A stretch of DNA of 64,000 nt, taken from positions 62,001-126,000 of the forward strand of contig CANMOY010000007.1 of NCBI GenBank assembly GCA_947499595.1. The letters are read 5' to 3'. Both the position numbers and the translations under genes were made by a program. Of this stretch, positions 54,301 through 62,449 are shown one piece after another (positions within the stretch are counted from its first letter, which is position 1; every line of letters begins with the position of its first letter). This DNA is from an uncultured Mesonia sp. GTDB taxonomy: Bacteria; Bacteroidota; Bacteroidia; Flavobacteriales; Flavobacteriaceae. The notes under the pieces were generated by a model. The model worked only from the letters and a program-made list of their open reading frames with translations. It had not been told where the DNA came from and did no database searches.

Positions 54301-56287
54301 TAACTGCCCAGGTGTAGATATACTAAATGGTAGTGATGTTGTTTATCAATACACGGCAGACCCAAATAATGATGATATACTAGATATTGAATTGACAGGA
54401 ATTACCAACAACTTTACGGGTATGTTTATTTATACTAGCTGTGGAGATGTAGGAACCAATTGTTTGGCTGGAGATGTTAATGAAGGGGCGAGTAGTATTC
54501 TTATTGAAGATTATTATGTAAATGCAGGTGAACAAATTTTTATTGTAATCAGTTCTAAAAACGGAAGTACTAACTATACTTTGAATATCAATGGTGTTGA
54601 TTGTAATAATATTGCAGCCCCAACTACAGATGTGGCATCTCCTTTCTTTACGTCAGGAGATACCTTAGCCGATTTAGAAATAGAGGGTTCTCAATATGCA
54701 ACTTCTTTTAATTGGTATAGTGATGCGGCAGGAACAATGCCAATTGCAGATACTACAGCAATGGTTGACGGAGTAACCTATTATGTTTCGCAAACTGTTT
54801 TAGGTTGTGAAGGGGCTTTATTAGCAGTTACCCCCGAAGAGTTTGATTGTAATGCTATGGGTGTAACTATTTCTGGTCCAACAAAAGTGTGTGCGCCAGG
54901 TGGGGTAGTAAATTTAGTAGGTCAGCCTAGCGGTTTAGGAACCGATGTATATTGGTATGATGCTCCAACTGGAGGTAATGTGGTTAATGTAGGAGCAAAT
55001 TTTGCCGCTAATGTTACAACAACTACCACTTTTTATGCGGCAGAAGTTTACATTGAAGGAGGTTCTGGAAGTGCAGGTGTAGCTTATTGTATTCCGCCTA
55101 ATAATAATTGTGGTGCGGGTGATGATATTGATGATTTTGAAATGGCAGCTGCTAATATCGTTCATTTGGCAAGTGGTTGTTCAACCAATGGTTATGGTGA
55201 CTTTACAAGCGATCCTAATTTAATTGGGGCAATGGTTCCTGGTGGAAATTATCCATTTAGTATCTCGCATAATTTCTCAAGTAATTATGTGAAAATTTGG
55301 ATTGATTTAAATAAAGACGGTGTATTTGATGATACAACAGAGCTGTTATTTGCCTCAAGTTCAGGTTCTAATAATACTACTGGTAGTATTACCTTACCTG
55401 CTAATACTTCTAGTGGATTAACTAGAATGCGCGTAATGGATAGATATGCTGGCTTACCAACAGATTCTTGTGATCCGCAGGGTTCTTTTGGAGAAACACA
55501 CGACTATGCGGTAATGATTGGGCAAGTATTATGTGAGTCGCCTAGACAGAGTATTACCATAGACGTAAACAATCAGCCAACAGGAGTACCAACGGGAAAT
55601 GCAACCCAGCAATTTTGTGAGGGGGCTCGTGTAGGTGATTTGCAAGCTAGTGGTGTTAATTTGCAGTGGTATGATAGCAATACGAACACTACACCATTAG
55701 ATAACGCAATGCCTTTAATAGACGGTTCTACTTACTACGCTACTCAAACAGTTGATGCTTGTGAAAGTACGGCTAGATTAGAAGTGATGGTAAGTATATT
55801 GCCTAACTCTAGCTTACCAACAGCTCAAACCAACCAGTCGTTTGTAGCAGGAGAAACCGTTATGGATCTAAGCGTAGTGGGAGATAACCTGAAATGGTAC
55901 TATGATGCTTTTGGCGCTAATGAAATTACTAACCCTGCTGCAGAAGTTTTGGTTGATCAAGGTAAGTACTATGTAAGCCAGACACCTGCCAATCAATGCG
56001 AAAGTGGTTTGGTTGAAATTACTGTTCATTCTGAATTGAGTTCAGCGAATCCGTTATTGGTAGATTTGTCTTATTATCCTAACCCAATGGGAGATTTCAT
56101 TCAGGTAAATCATAGTAATCCAATTGAAACTATTGAAATTTATAACCTATTAGGTCAGAAAATTATGACTCAATCGGTAAATGCTCAACAAAGTAAATTA
56201 GAAGTTTCTAATCTAGCTAGCGGGCCTTATTTTATGCGAGTGTCGATTAACGGACAATCTGTTGTGTTAAAGCTTGTTAAAAAATAA
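51344..56287 (+). CDS. Large T9SS-secreted multidomain surface protein A
   Basis: 1647 residues. Signal peptide MKKNYLSFFLTFCLVVLGVA..., then a beta-sandwich N-terminal domain (~25-165), one FN3 domain (~170-262, DLSWSQTGTVSSWEVEYGAP), Ig-like CHU_C-type repeats (for example YWYDAPTGGN, TTTYYASEV), two GEVED domains (~333-495 and ~1236-1396, with YIDLNMDGNFD and FGETHDY), two pre-peptidase-C-like domains, a jelly-roll module X (~790-940), and a T9SS type A sorting domain at the C-terminus (SYYPNPMGDFIQVNHSNPIE). CESPR motifs punctuate the modules. It is exported through the outer membrane, probably cell-surface attached, with adhesion or glycan binding likely. No protease or hydrolase catalytic motif was seen. 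Confidence 0.88.
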   Translation: MKKNYLSFFLTFCLVVLGVASIFAQSTVSATYSLGDIPTSYGSYDASCTGPSTTLDITLPAGGPWQVTGFDVAYDMTAASSAWMSEQRSQIAINGIEEAVVNGSGSSAGTQNYNRTNIAIANGFYNGGDVLTFEMKAWRTWGGSLCDTQYNKVDDNTWTITVNYQTAPTCIAPNNLQVSNKTNTTLDLSWSQTGTVSSWEVEYGAPGFTPGTGTTVVVNTNPNTTITGLTDSTTYDFYVRANCGTNGDSAWVGPISGTTTIDCGPLNLGISSTTDGSITCAGSTILTATASGNGSDIFWYDAAVGGNLVGAGSSFTTPYLTQTTTYYASEVAFSGGSSGGSSLPTYCTPTYSIGCTSSDDIDDFIMSDAGINHLGSGCSTGAYGDFTNDSSLIGTLSVGATYNFSATHNFSSHHLRIYIDLNMDGNFDPSEMLFDSPNGGSTTNGSITIPASVGGATVMRVMGKYGSFGSGATACDAGGSFGETHDYQVIIADLECESPRVAATANVSAAGDLAVTALPYNNSNDTANYGDPFEGTPGTNCGAGSENYLSGNDVIYKYTAANTELVDILMSNLSGYYAGVFVYESCGDLGVNCVAGAVAGPSDDDFGIEDFQMTAGQDYFIVVSSWLTSTVGYTLDIIPFSCASLASPVADPLQDFVAGDTLADLEVDTTKNTATLAWYSDPQGNNPISDTTTLVDGTTYYVAQVFNGCESVLIPITVDEIDCTSLAIISSIDDTVSCKGVMQLSATPSGTGSQVFWYDAATGGQIVGVGNQFTTEELTSTTSYWASEVMLMGGTYQDQGKVTPNDFSSTPSTPRGLTFTVNQFTTILSTRVYSSGSGGPLTVELTDDNGTVLQSKVINIPAGSSSNPVPVDLSLNFTAATPGNYRLLATGPAMMYSFSGVNFPYTLGSTGSITGAYAFGGPSTSYYYFNNWKVIEGEVICESPRTEVTATVNQSGDVSLDYTNLPYTDTNTTSVFGDNFNGDAGSNCPGVDILNGSDVVYQYTADPNNDDILDIELTGITNNFTGMFIYTSCGDVGTNCLAGDVNEGASSILIEDYYVNAGEQIFIVISSKNGSTNYTLNINGVDCNNIAAPTTDVASPFFTSGDTLADLEIEGSQYATSFNWYSDAAGTMPIADTTAMVDGVTYYVSQTVLGCEGALLAVTPEEFDCNAMGVTISGPTKVCAPGGVVNLVGQPSGLGTDVYWYDAPTGGNVVNVGANFAANVTTTTTFYAAEVYIEGGSGSAGVAYCIPPNNNCGAGDDIDDFEMAAANIVHLASGCSTNGYGDFTSDPNLIGAMVPGGNYPFSISHNFSSNYVKIWIDLNKDGVFDDTTELLFASSSGSNNTTGSITLPANTSSGLTRMRVMDRYAGLPTDSCDPQGSFGETHDYAVMIGQVLCESPRQSITIDVNNQPTGVPTGNATQQFCEGARVGDLQASGVNLQWYDSNTNTTPLDNAMPLIDGSTYYATQTVDACESTARLEVMVSILPNSSLPTAQTNQSFVAGETVMDLSVVGDNLKWYYDAFGANEITNPAAEVLVDQGKYYVSQTPANQCESGLVEITVHSELSSANPLLVDLSYYPNPMGDFIQVNHSNPIETIEIYNLLGQKIMTQSVNAQQSKLEVSNLASGPYFMRVSINGQSVVLKLVKK
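52340..52828 (+). repeat. GEVED module in slot 1 of surface protein A
   Basis: In-frame module between ASEV and CESPR. It carries CTPTYSIGC, DDIDDFIMSDAGINHLGSGC and FGETHDYQV, homologous to the modules at 55049-55531 and 59772-60251. Confidence 0.8.
53711..54163 (+). repeat. Jelly-roll module X in slot 2 of surface protein A
   Basis: Contains GKVTPNDFSSTPSTPRGLTF, SSGSGGPLTVELTDDNG and NFPYTLGSTGSI. It is homologous to 61134-61604 of protein B, where it occupies a different slot. Confidence 0.8.
55049..55531 (+). repeat. GEVED module in slot 3 of surface protein A
   Basis: Carries CIPPNNNCGAGDDIDDFEM, VKIWIDLNKDGVFDD and FGETHDYAVMIGQVLCESPR. In protein B this slot holds module X instead. 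Confidence 0.8.
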
Positions 56288-56311
56288 GAATACTAATTTT
56301 AACAGAAATTT

Positions 56312-56346
56312 AAAAAGCGGGACTCATAGGACTCCCGCTTTTTTAT
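56312..56346 (+). terminator. Terminator after surface protein A gene
   Basis: AAGCGGGA (56315-56322) and TCCCGCTT (56333-56340), with A run before and T run after. Confidence 0.85.
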
Positions 56347-56404
56347 TAGCTATACATAATTAAAATTATCATAAACAATCTTAATAAGTCTTTAAAAAAA
56401 TCCA

Positions 56405-56412
56405 TATATTTG
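56405..56412 (+). promoter_or_regulatory. -7 element of the second surface-protein gene
   Basis: TATATTTG, the same octamer as before the first surface-protein gene, 42 nt before the ATG. Confidence 0.5.
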
Positions 56413-56453
56413 GGGATGATGTTAAATATAACTTACCCTAAAATTAATTTTTT

Positions 56454-59400
56454 ATGAAAAGAAATTACTGTTTATTGACGCTTGTCGTCATATTTTTAAA
56501 CTCTTGGCTGTCTTATGGGCAGTGTAGTGGGTTAACCGCTCCTTGGAGCGAAGATTTTTCGGCCTCTTCGACGCCATCTTGCTGGGTCGAAGGAGGGGAT
56601 ACCGCATGGAAATATAGTACCTCGGCAGGTTATGCTGCTTCAAACGTAGCAGACCATTCGGCTTCAGGTACTACAAACTATGCTTGGATAGATGGTAGTA
56701 ACAACACCAATGGTGAGGCTTCAACACTTGAAACGCCAAATGTAGATGTTTCGACTTTAACTAGTCCAGCTTTAATTTTTTATGCATTTTCAGATAACAC
56801 CAATTCTTCTGCAGTTAATATTTTAGAAGTTGACCTAAATGATGGTTCAGGTTGGGTAAATGCTTACCAACAGAATTATCTTCTTGGTGCTAGCTGGAAA
56901 GAAATTGTTATTGATTTAGCAGATTATGTTGATGTAACAGGAAATGTGCAAGCTCGGTTTAAAATTATTGGAAATGCAAATGGAGGAAGTACCTTTCATA
57001 ACGATATTTTAATTGATGATGTAAGCTTTGATGAAATAACAACATGTCCAGATTTATATGGAATAGAATTAAATAATTTATCAGCCACTGGAGTAGATGT
57101 TAGTTGGACTCAGCCTGGAACTGGGATTACGCAATGGGAGATTGTATATGGTACACCTGGTTTTGATCCGCTAACCGCTGGAACATCAATAATAGATAAT
57201 GATGGTACCTTAGGCGAAAGCATTTCAGGATTAAGTGCTAACACCCCATATGATTTATATGTTCGAAACGTATGTAATGGTGTAAATAGTGATTTTTTAG
57301 GACCACTTAGTTTTGCAACGCCGTGTGTTGCGATAACTTTGCCTTGGGTTGAAGATATTTCCTCTTCTTCAACACCTAGTTGCTGGTCAGAAAGTGGTGA
57401 TACCTCTTGGAAATATAGTACCGGTGCAGATTATGCTGCATCTAATGCCGGAGATCATACTCCTGGTGGTGGTACCAATTATGCTTGGATGGATGGTAGT
57501 ACTAATACCAATGGAGAATCTAGTACACTAACCACTCCGCAAATAGATGTCTCTACCTTAACCGATCCGGCGCTTATTTTTTATGTATTTAGCGATAATA
57601 CAGATTCTGCAGCGGCAAATATTTTAGACGTTGAGCTAAACGACGGTTCGGGTTGGGTGAATGCTTATACTTTAAACACCTTATTAGGGCCTTCATGGGA
57701 AGAAGTGGCTATTGATTTATCCGCCTCAAATATTACTGGTACCGTTGTGCAAGCTCGATTTACCATCACAGGAAGTACGGCTAATGGAGGAAGTACCTTT
57801 CATAATGATATTTTACTTGACGATATAACCTTTGATGAGATGCCAGCTTGTACCAACCCGTATAATGCTTCTTTCTCTAATTTAACGGCCTCGAGTGTAG
57901 ACGTAACTTGGCAACAAGGCGGGAATGTTTCAACTTGGGATATGATTTACGGTGCTGCCGGCTTTGATCCGAATACAACTGGTACCATAATCAATGATAC
58001 CGATGGTGTTGCCGGGGAAACGATCACTGGGCTTTCTGCGGCTACAGATTATGATATTTATATTCGATATGTATGTAACGGTACTCCAGGAAACTGGGTG
58101 GGTCCTTTGCAAATCACAACACCTTGTGTAACATTCGTAGCTCCTTGGAATGAGGATTTTGCAGGATCTTCTACGCCTAATTGTTGGACAGAAAGCGGCG
58201 ATACGGCTTGGAAATATAGTACTGGTCCTGCTTACGCTGCAGCGAATACGCCAGATCATACTCCTGGTGGAGGTACCAATTATGCTTGGATGGACGGTTC
58301 TACTAATTCAAACGGTGATGTAAGTACCCTGACGAGTCCTAAGATTGATGTTTCAGGGCTTACCGAACCAGCTGTTCAGTTTTATCTTTTTAGTAATAAT
58401 ACCAATGACGGAGCTATTAATGTTATAGATGTTGAGGTGTTTGATGGTGCAAACTGGAATCCTTTGCTAAATGTAAATAGTTTGCTTGGCGCAGATTGGA
58501 AAAGATATATTTTTAGTTTATCTAACTTAACCATCACAGGAGATGTTCAAGTTCGATTTACAGTGACCGGCTTCAGCGGTACAGGAAGTGCGTTTTATAA
58601 TGATATTTTAATTGATGACGTAGAGTTTTTAGAAATGCCTGCGTGTATTGATGTTGATGACGTAGAAGTTTCTAATGAGCAATTAACCCAAGTAGATATT
58701 TCTTGGTTGAATTTCAACGGAGCGGGTACGCAGTGGAATATTGAGTATGGCGCACCAGGATTTACACAGGGTACAGGAACCACCGTGGTGGCTACTACTA
58801 ATCCTTACACCTTAACAGGATTAACGCAAGGAACGGCTTATGAGTTTTACATCCAATCCGATTGTGGAGGAGGAGACCTAGGAACTTGGGAAGGGCCTTA
58901 CGATTTTAGAACCTTTACGCCAGGGGCAAGTTGCGACGTACCTTTAGTGGTTAACGCCTTACCTTATACATTTACTGGAGATACACAAAACTATTTGAAT
59001 GTGTACCAAGGAACCCCAGGGTCTACTTGTGGTACCACCGAAAATTATTTAAATGGTGACGAAGTGGTGTTTGAATTTACTGCAGCTACCACACAAAATG
59101 TTGATATAGAACTTTCGGATTTATCTGCATATTATGCTGGCTTGTTTGTTTATGAAGACTGTAACGATATAGGTTCAAGTTGTGTGGCTTCTTTGGTGGC
59201 AGGTCCTAGCGATGATGACATGGCTATAGAAGATTTTCAAGTAACTGCTGGCCAAACCTATTATATTGTAATTTCTAGTTGGCTGGTTAATCATATTGGA
59301 TTCACCTTAGATATTATACCTTTTGATTGTAATAACTTAGCGAGTCCTACGGCTCCGCCAGCGCAAGAATACGTGGCAGGGGATACCTTGGCCGACTTAG

Positions 59401-62360
59401 AAGCAGATACCACAAAACCTAATGCGACTTTAGTATGGTATAGTGATCCGCAAGGGAATAACCCAATTGCTGATACGACTGTTTTGGTTGATGGAACTAC
59501 TTACTATGTAGGTCAAGATTTTAATGGATGTATTAGCGGATTAACCGCAGTTACTGTAAACGAAATAGATTGTACTACTTTAGCTATAACGGCAACAACA
59601 GATGATTCAGCCAGCTGTAAAGGAAAGTTAACCTTAACGGCAACCGCTAGTGGTACAGGTGATGATATTTATTGGTTTGATGCTGCAACTGGAGGACAAA
59701 TTATAGGAATTGGTTCTTCATTTACAACTCCAGAGATTACAACCACTACCGATTATTGGGTAGCAGAAGTAAAAACCGAGACCGGTGGAGGATCAGGAGG
59801 TATTAATAGTTATTGTACCCCACCTAATAAAAATTGTTCAGATAATTTGGATGATTTTGTGATGAATGATGCAGGTATTAATCATTTATCATCTGGTTGT
59901 TCTCCTAATGGTTATGGTGATTTTACTAATGACCCGAGTTTACACGCTGTTATGGCTCCAGGGTCAACTTATAATTTTTCAACAACGCACAGCAGTACCT
60001 CGATGCACGTTAAAATTTGGATTGATATTAATCAAAATGGTTCTTTTGAGGATCCGGGTGAAATGCTTTACGCTTCAACTAGTAGGTCGGGGGCACATGC
60101 TGGGGCAATTACCATTCCAGGAAATGCTATAGGTGGTATCACCAGAATGCGTGTGAGTTCAAGATGGTTGAGCGCACCAGTTGATTCTTGCGACGCAGGA
60201 GGTACTTGGGGTGAAACCCACGATTATCTAGTTATGATGGGGCAAGTAATTTGTGAGTCGCCTAGAACAAAAGTTACAGCAACCATAAACCAAACCGGTG
60301 ATGTTCAAGTGAATTATACCGATTTAACTTATGTTGATACCAATTCAACTTCAGTTTTTGGTGATAATTTTGATGGCGATCCAGGTTCTAACTGTCCTGG
60401 AGCGGGATATTTAGGCGGAAATGATGTAATTTATCAGTATTCTGCAGATCCTGCCAATGATGATGTGATTAATATTGAATTGTCAGGAATTACCAATCCA
60501 GAAACAGGTATGTATCTGTACTCTAGTTGTGGTGATGTAGGAGCAAATTGTATTGATGGCGTAGAAAATCAAGGAGCCTCGGTAATCAGTATTGAAGACT
60601 ACTTGGTTCAGGCTGGTGAGCAATTGTTTATTGTAGTGAGTTCTAAGTCTGGTTCTACTAATTATACTTTAACCATTGAAGGTTTAGACTGTGCAAACGT
60701 AGATCTTCCACAAGGTGATCAAGCGCCTTATTTTGTTGCAGGTGAAACGATTGCTGATTTAGAGGTAACTGGTTCTGTACATAATACTGGTTTTAATTGG
60801 TATAGTGATGCAGCGGGTACAATTTCAATCCCGACTAGTACAGCTCTTGTAAGTGGTACTACATACTATGTAACCCAAACCATCTTGGGTTGTGAGAGTG
60901 CGACCTTTGCTATTACTCCAGTTGAATTTGACTGTAATTTAATGGGAATTACTACCTCAGGAGATACTACTATTTGTGCTCCCGGTGGTGTAGTTGACTT
61001 AACAGCAACCCCATCTGGTGTTGGTTCAGAAGTTTATTGGTATGATGCTGCAACTGCTGGTCAATTAATTAATGTAGGCTCAAATTATTCGCCAGATGTG
61101 AGTAATACTACTACTTTCTACGCTACCGAAGTGTATATCGATGGCGAGTCAGCCAGCTCAGGAAGTGGAAAAGTGGCCCCGTCAGGTAACTCGGGAACAA
61201 GTCCGTATTCTGGTGGATATGGATTAATTTTTGACGCTAATCAACCTTTTAATTTAATTAGTGTAGAGCTTTTTAGTTCAGGAAGTGGAGGTCCAGCGGT
61301 GATAGAGTTACAAGACCCATCAGGAACGGTTTTAGATAGCCGAACTGTCACTCTTCCAGCAGGAACAACGAGCAACCCAACGTCTTACATTGCGAACCTT
61401 AACTTCACAATTACACCAGGAACTTATAGGTTAGAAGCGGTATCGGGTCCTAGTATGATACGTGATTTTTCAGGAAATAACTTCCCTTATGACATCGGTC
61501 CTGGTGGTTCGTATGGTTCTATTACCAATGGCGCTAGTGGGACAGGGACGAGTTCAAACTATTATTATTTCTACAATTGGACTATAACTACAGGAACTGT
61601 TTTATGTGAATCACCACGACAAGCAATAACGGTTACCGTAAATAATCAACCTACAGGAGTACCTTCTGGTGCGACCACACAAAATTTCTGTGAAGATGCA
61701 CGTGTGAGCGATCTGCAAGCTACTGGTAGTGATATTCAATGGTATGACTCAAATACAAGTAACACGCCTTTACCATTGGCTACTCCTTTGGTGAATGGAG
61801 AAACTTACTATGCAACCCAAACCGTAGACGCTTGCGAAAGTACTTCAAGGTTGGCTGTTACAGTAGTTGTGCTTGATCAAGCACCAATGCCAGCAGGTAA
61901 CAGAAACCAAAGCTTTAGAGCAGGAGATATGGTAAGCGACTTGGTGGTTACAGGTTCTAACTTAACTTGGTATAGCGACGCATTCGGACTTAATCCTATA
62001 GCAGATCCAACCACAGAAGCATTAGTAGACCAAACAACGTACTATGTAAGTCAAACGCCTACAGATGAATGTGAAAGTGAATTGCTTGGAATTACGGTGC
62101 ATTCAGAATTAAGTACAACCAACCCAGTTTTAGAAGGTTTGTCATACTACCCGAACCCGATGGTTGATTTTATACAAGTTACGCATACTTCACCTATAGA
62201 AAGTTTAACCATATATAACTTGCTAGGCGAAGAAATTGCTAGTAAAAAAGTAGGAGCTAACGAAGCTCGCCTTGATGTTGGTAATTTAGCTAGTGGTCCA
62301 TACTTCATGCGTGTAAAAGTGGGAAGTAATTGGGTTATTGTTAAATTAATTAAAAATTAA
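56454..62360 (+). CDS. Large T9SS-secreted multidomain surface protein B
   Basis: 1968 residues. Signal peptide (MKRNYCLLTLVVIFLNSWLS), then three MAM-like jelly-roll + FN3 units (residues ~30-296, 297-563, 564-819). From there it is colinear with protein A: pre-peptidase-C-like domain, two Ig-like domains, GEVED (~1107-1266), pre-peptidase-C-like, Ig-like repeats, module X (~1561-1717), two more Ig-like repeats and a T9SS type A sorting domain (LSYYPNPMVDFIQVTH ... NLASGPYFMRVKVG). The MAM-like units have FHNDILIDDVSFDE and GGGTNYAWMDGS. MAM and FN3 folds suggest adhesion. No catalytic site was identified. Confidence 0.88.
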   Translation: MKRNYCLLTLVVIFLNSWLSYGQCSGLTAPWSEDFSASSTPSCWVEGGDTAWKYSTSAGYAASNVADHSASGTTNYAWIDGSNNTNGEASTLETPNVDVSTLTSPALIFYAFSDNTNSSAVNILEVDLNDGSGWVNAYQQNYLLGASWKEIVIDLADYVDVTGNVQARFKIIGNANGGSTFHNDILIDDVSFDEITTCPDLYGIELNNLSATGVDVSWTQPGTGITQWEIVYGTPGFDPLTAGTSIIDNDGTLGESISGLSANTPYDLYVRNVCNGVNSDFLGPLSFATPCVAITLPWVEDISSSSTPSCWSESGDTSWKYSTGADYAASNAGDHTPGGGTNYAWMDGSTNTNGESSTLTTPQIDVSTLTDPALIFYVFSDNTDSAAANILDVELNDGSGWVNAYTLNTLLGPSWEEVAIDLSASNITGTVVQARFTITGSTANGGSTFHNDILLDDITFDEMPACTNPYNASFSNLTASSVDVTWQQGGNVSTWDMIYGAAGFDPNTTGTIINDTDGVAGETITGLSAATDYDIYIRYVCNGTPGNWVGPLQITTPCVTFVAPWNEDFAGSSTPNCWTESGDTAWKYSTGPAYAAANTPDHTPGGGTNYAWMDGSTNSNGDVSTLTSPKIDVSGLTEPAVQFYLFSNNTNDGAINVIDVEVFDGANWNPLLNVNSLLGADWKRYIFSLSNLTITGDVQVRFTVTGFSGTGSAFYNDILIDDVEFLEMPACIDVDDVEVSNEQLTQVDISWLNFNGAGTQWNIEYGAPGFTQGTGTTVVATTNPYTLTGLTQGTAYEFYIQSDCGGGDLGTWEGPYDFRTFTPGASCDVPLVVNALPYTFTGDTQNYLNVYQGTPGSTCGTTENYLNGDEVVFEFTAATTQNVDIELSDLSAYYAGLFVYEDCNDIGSSCVASLVAGPSDDDMAIEDFQVTAGQTYYIVISSWLVNHIGFTLDIIPFDCNNLASPTAPPAQEYVAGDTLADLEADTTKPNATLVWYSDPQGNNPIADTTVLVDGTTYYVGQDFNGCISGLTAVTVNEIDCTTLAITATTDDSASCKGKLTLTATASGTGDDIYWFDAATGGQIIGIGSSFTTPEITTTTDYWVAEVKTETGGGSGGINSYCTPPNKNCSDNLDDFVMNDAGINHLSSGCSPNGYGDFTNDPSLHAVMAPGSTYNFSTTHSSTSMHVKIWIDINQNGSFEDPGEMLYASTSRSGAHAGAITIPGNAIGGITRMRVSSRWLSAPVDSCDAGGTWGETHDYLVMMGQVICESPRTKVTATINQTGDVQVNYTDLTYVDTNSTSVFGDNFDGDPGSNCPGAGYLGGNDVIYQYSADPANDDVINIELSGITNPETGMYLYSSCGDVGANCIDGVENQGASVISIEDYLVQAGEQLFIVVSSKSGSTNYTLTIEGLDCANVDLPQGDQAPYFVAGETIADLEVTGSVHNTGFNWYSDAAGTISIPTSTALVSGTTYYVTQTILGCESATFAITPVEFDCNLMGITTSGDTTICAPGGVVDLTATPSGVGSEVYWYDAATAGQLINVGSNYSPDVSNTTTFYATEVYIDGESASSGSGKVAPSGNSGTSPYSGGYGLIFDANQPFNLISVELFSSGSGGPAVIELQDPSGTVLDSRTVTLPAGTTSNPTSYIANLNFTITPGTYRLEAVSGPSMIRDFSGNNFPYDIGPGGSYGSITNGASGTGTSSNYYYFYNWTITTGTVLCESPRQAITVTVNNQPTGVPSGATTQNFCEDARVSDLQATGSDIQWYDSNTSNTPLPLATPLVNGETYYATQTVDACESTSRLAVTVVVLDQAPMPAGNRNQSFRAGDMVSDLVVTGSNLTWYSDAFGLNPIADPTTEALVDQTTYYVSQTPTDECESELLGITVHSELSTTNPVLEGLSYYPNPMVDFIQVTHTSPIESLTIYNLLGEEIASKKVGANEARLDVGNLASGPYFMRVKVGSNWVIVKLIKN
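56541..57341 (+). repeat. MAM-FN3 unit 1 of surface protein B
   Basis: 801 bp, 267 codons, from PWSEDFSASSTPSCW to the next PW. The FN3 part ends with CNGVNSDFLGPLSFATPC. Confidence 0.85.
57342..58142 (+). repeat. MAM-FN3 unit 2 of surface protein B
   Basis: 801 bp, the same length as unit 1. It has SSTPSCWSESGDTSWKYSTG and GGGTNYAWMDGSTNTNGESS; the FN3 part has CNGTPGNWVGPLQITTPC. Confidence 0.85.
58143..58910 (+). repeat. MAM-FN3 unit 3 of surface protein B
   Basis: About 768 bp. It has SSTPNCWTESGDTAWKYSTG and GGGTNYAWMDGSTNSNGDVS; its FN3 domain (WNIEYGAPGFTQGTGTTVV) is closer to the FN3 of protein A than to those of units 1-2. Confidence 0.8.
59772..60251 (+). repeat. GEVED module in slot 2 of surface protein B
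   Basis: Carries CTPPNKNCSDNLDDFVM, HVKIWIDINQNGSFEDPGE and WGETHDYLVMMGQVICESPR. In protein A this slot holds module X. Confidence 0.8.
61134..61604 (+). repeat. Jelly-roll module X in slot 3 of surface protein B
   Basis: Carries SGKVAPSGNSGTSPYSGGYG, SSGSGGPAVIELQDPSG and NFPYDIGPGGSYGSI. In protein A this slot holds a GEVED module. Confidence 0.8.
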
Positions 62361-62363
62361 TGT

Positions 62364-62414
62364 AATTTTTTTAACACAGAGAGTGAATTTTATTGCTCTC
62401 TGTGTTAAAAAATA
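62364..62414. other. Long A/T-framed hairpin between surface-protein genes B and C
   Basis: TTAACACAGAGAG (62371-62383) pairs exactly with CTCTCTGTGTTAA (62396-62408). The stem is preceded by T and followed by A, so it lengthens as A-U pairs but has no U run after it on either strand. It is therefore not a standard intrinsic terminator; it may be an mRNA stabilising or processing element. Confidence 0.5.
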
Positions 62415-62449
62415 TCTTATTATTGTAACACAACTAAATTTATTTAAAT

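Noticed and set aside
51344-62360. Repeated modules as copies of a mobile genetic element
   Set aside because: All repeats are in frame, respect protein-domain borders and lack inverted ends or target duplications; they are protein modules.
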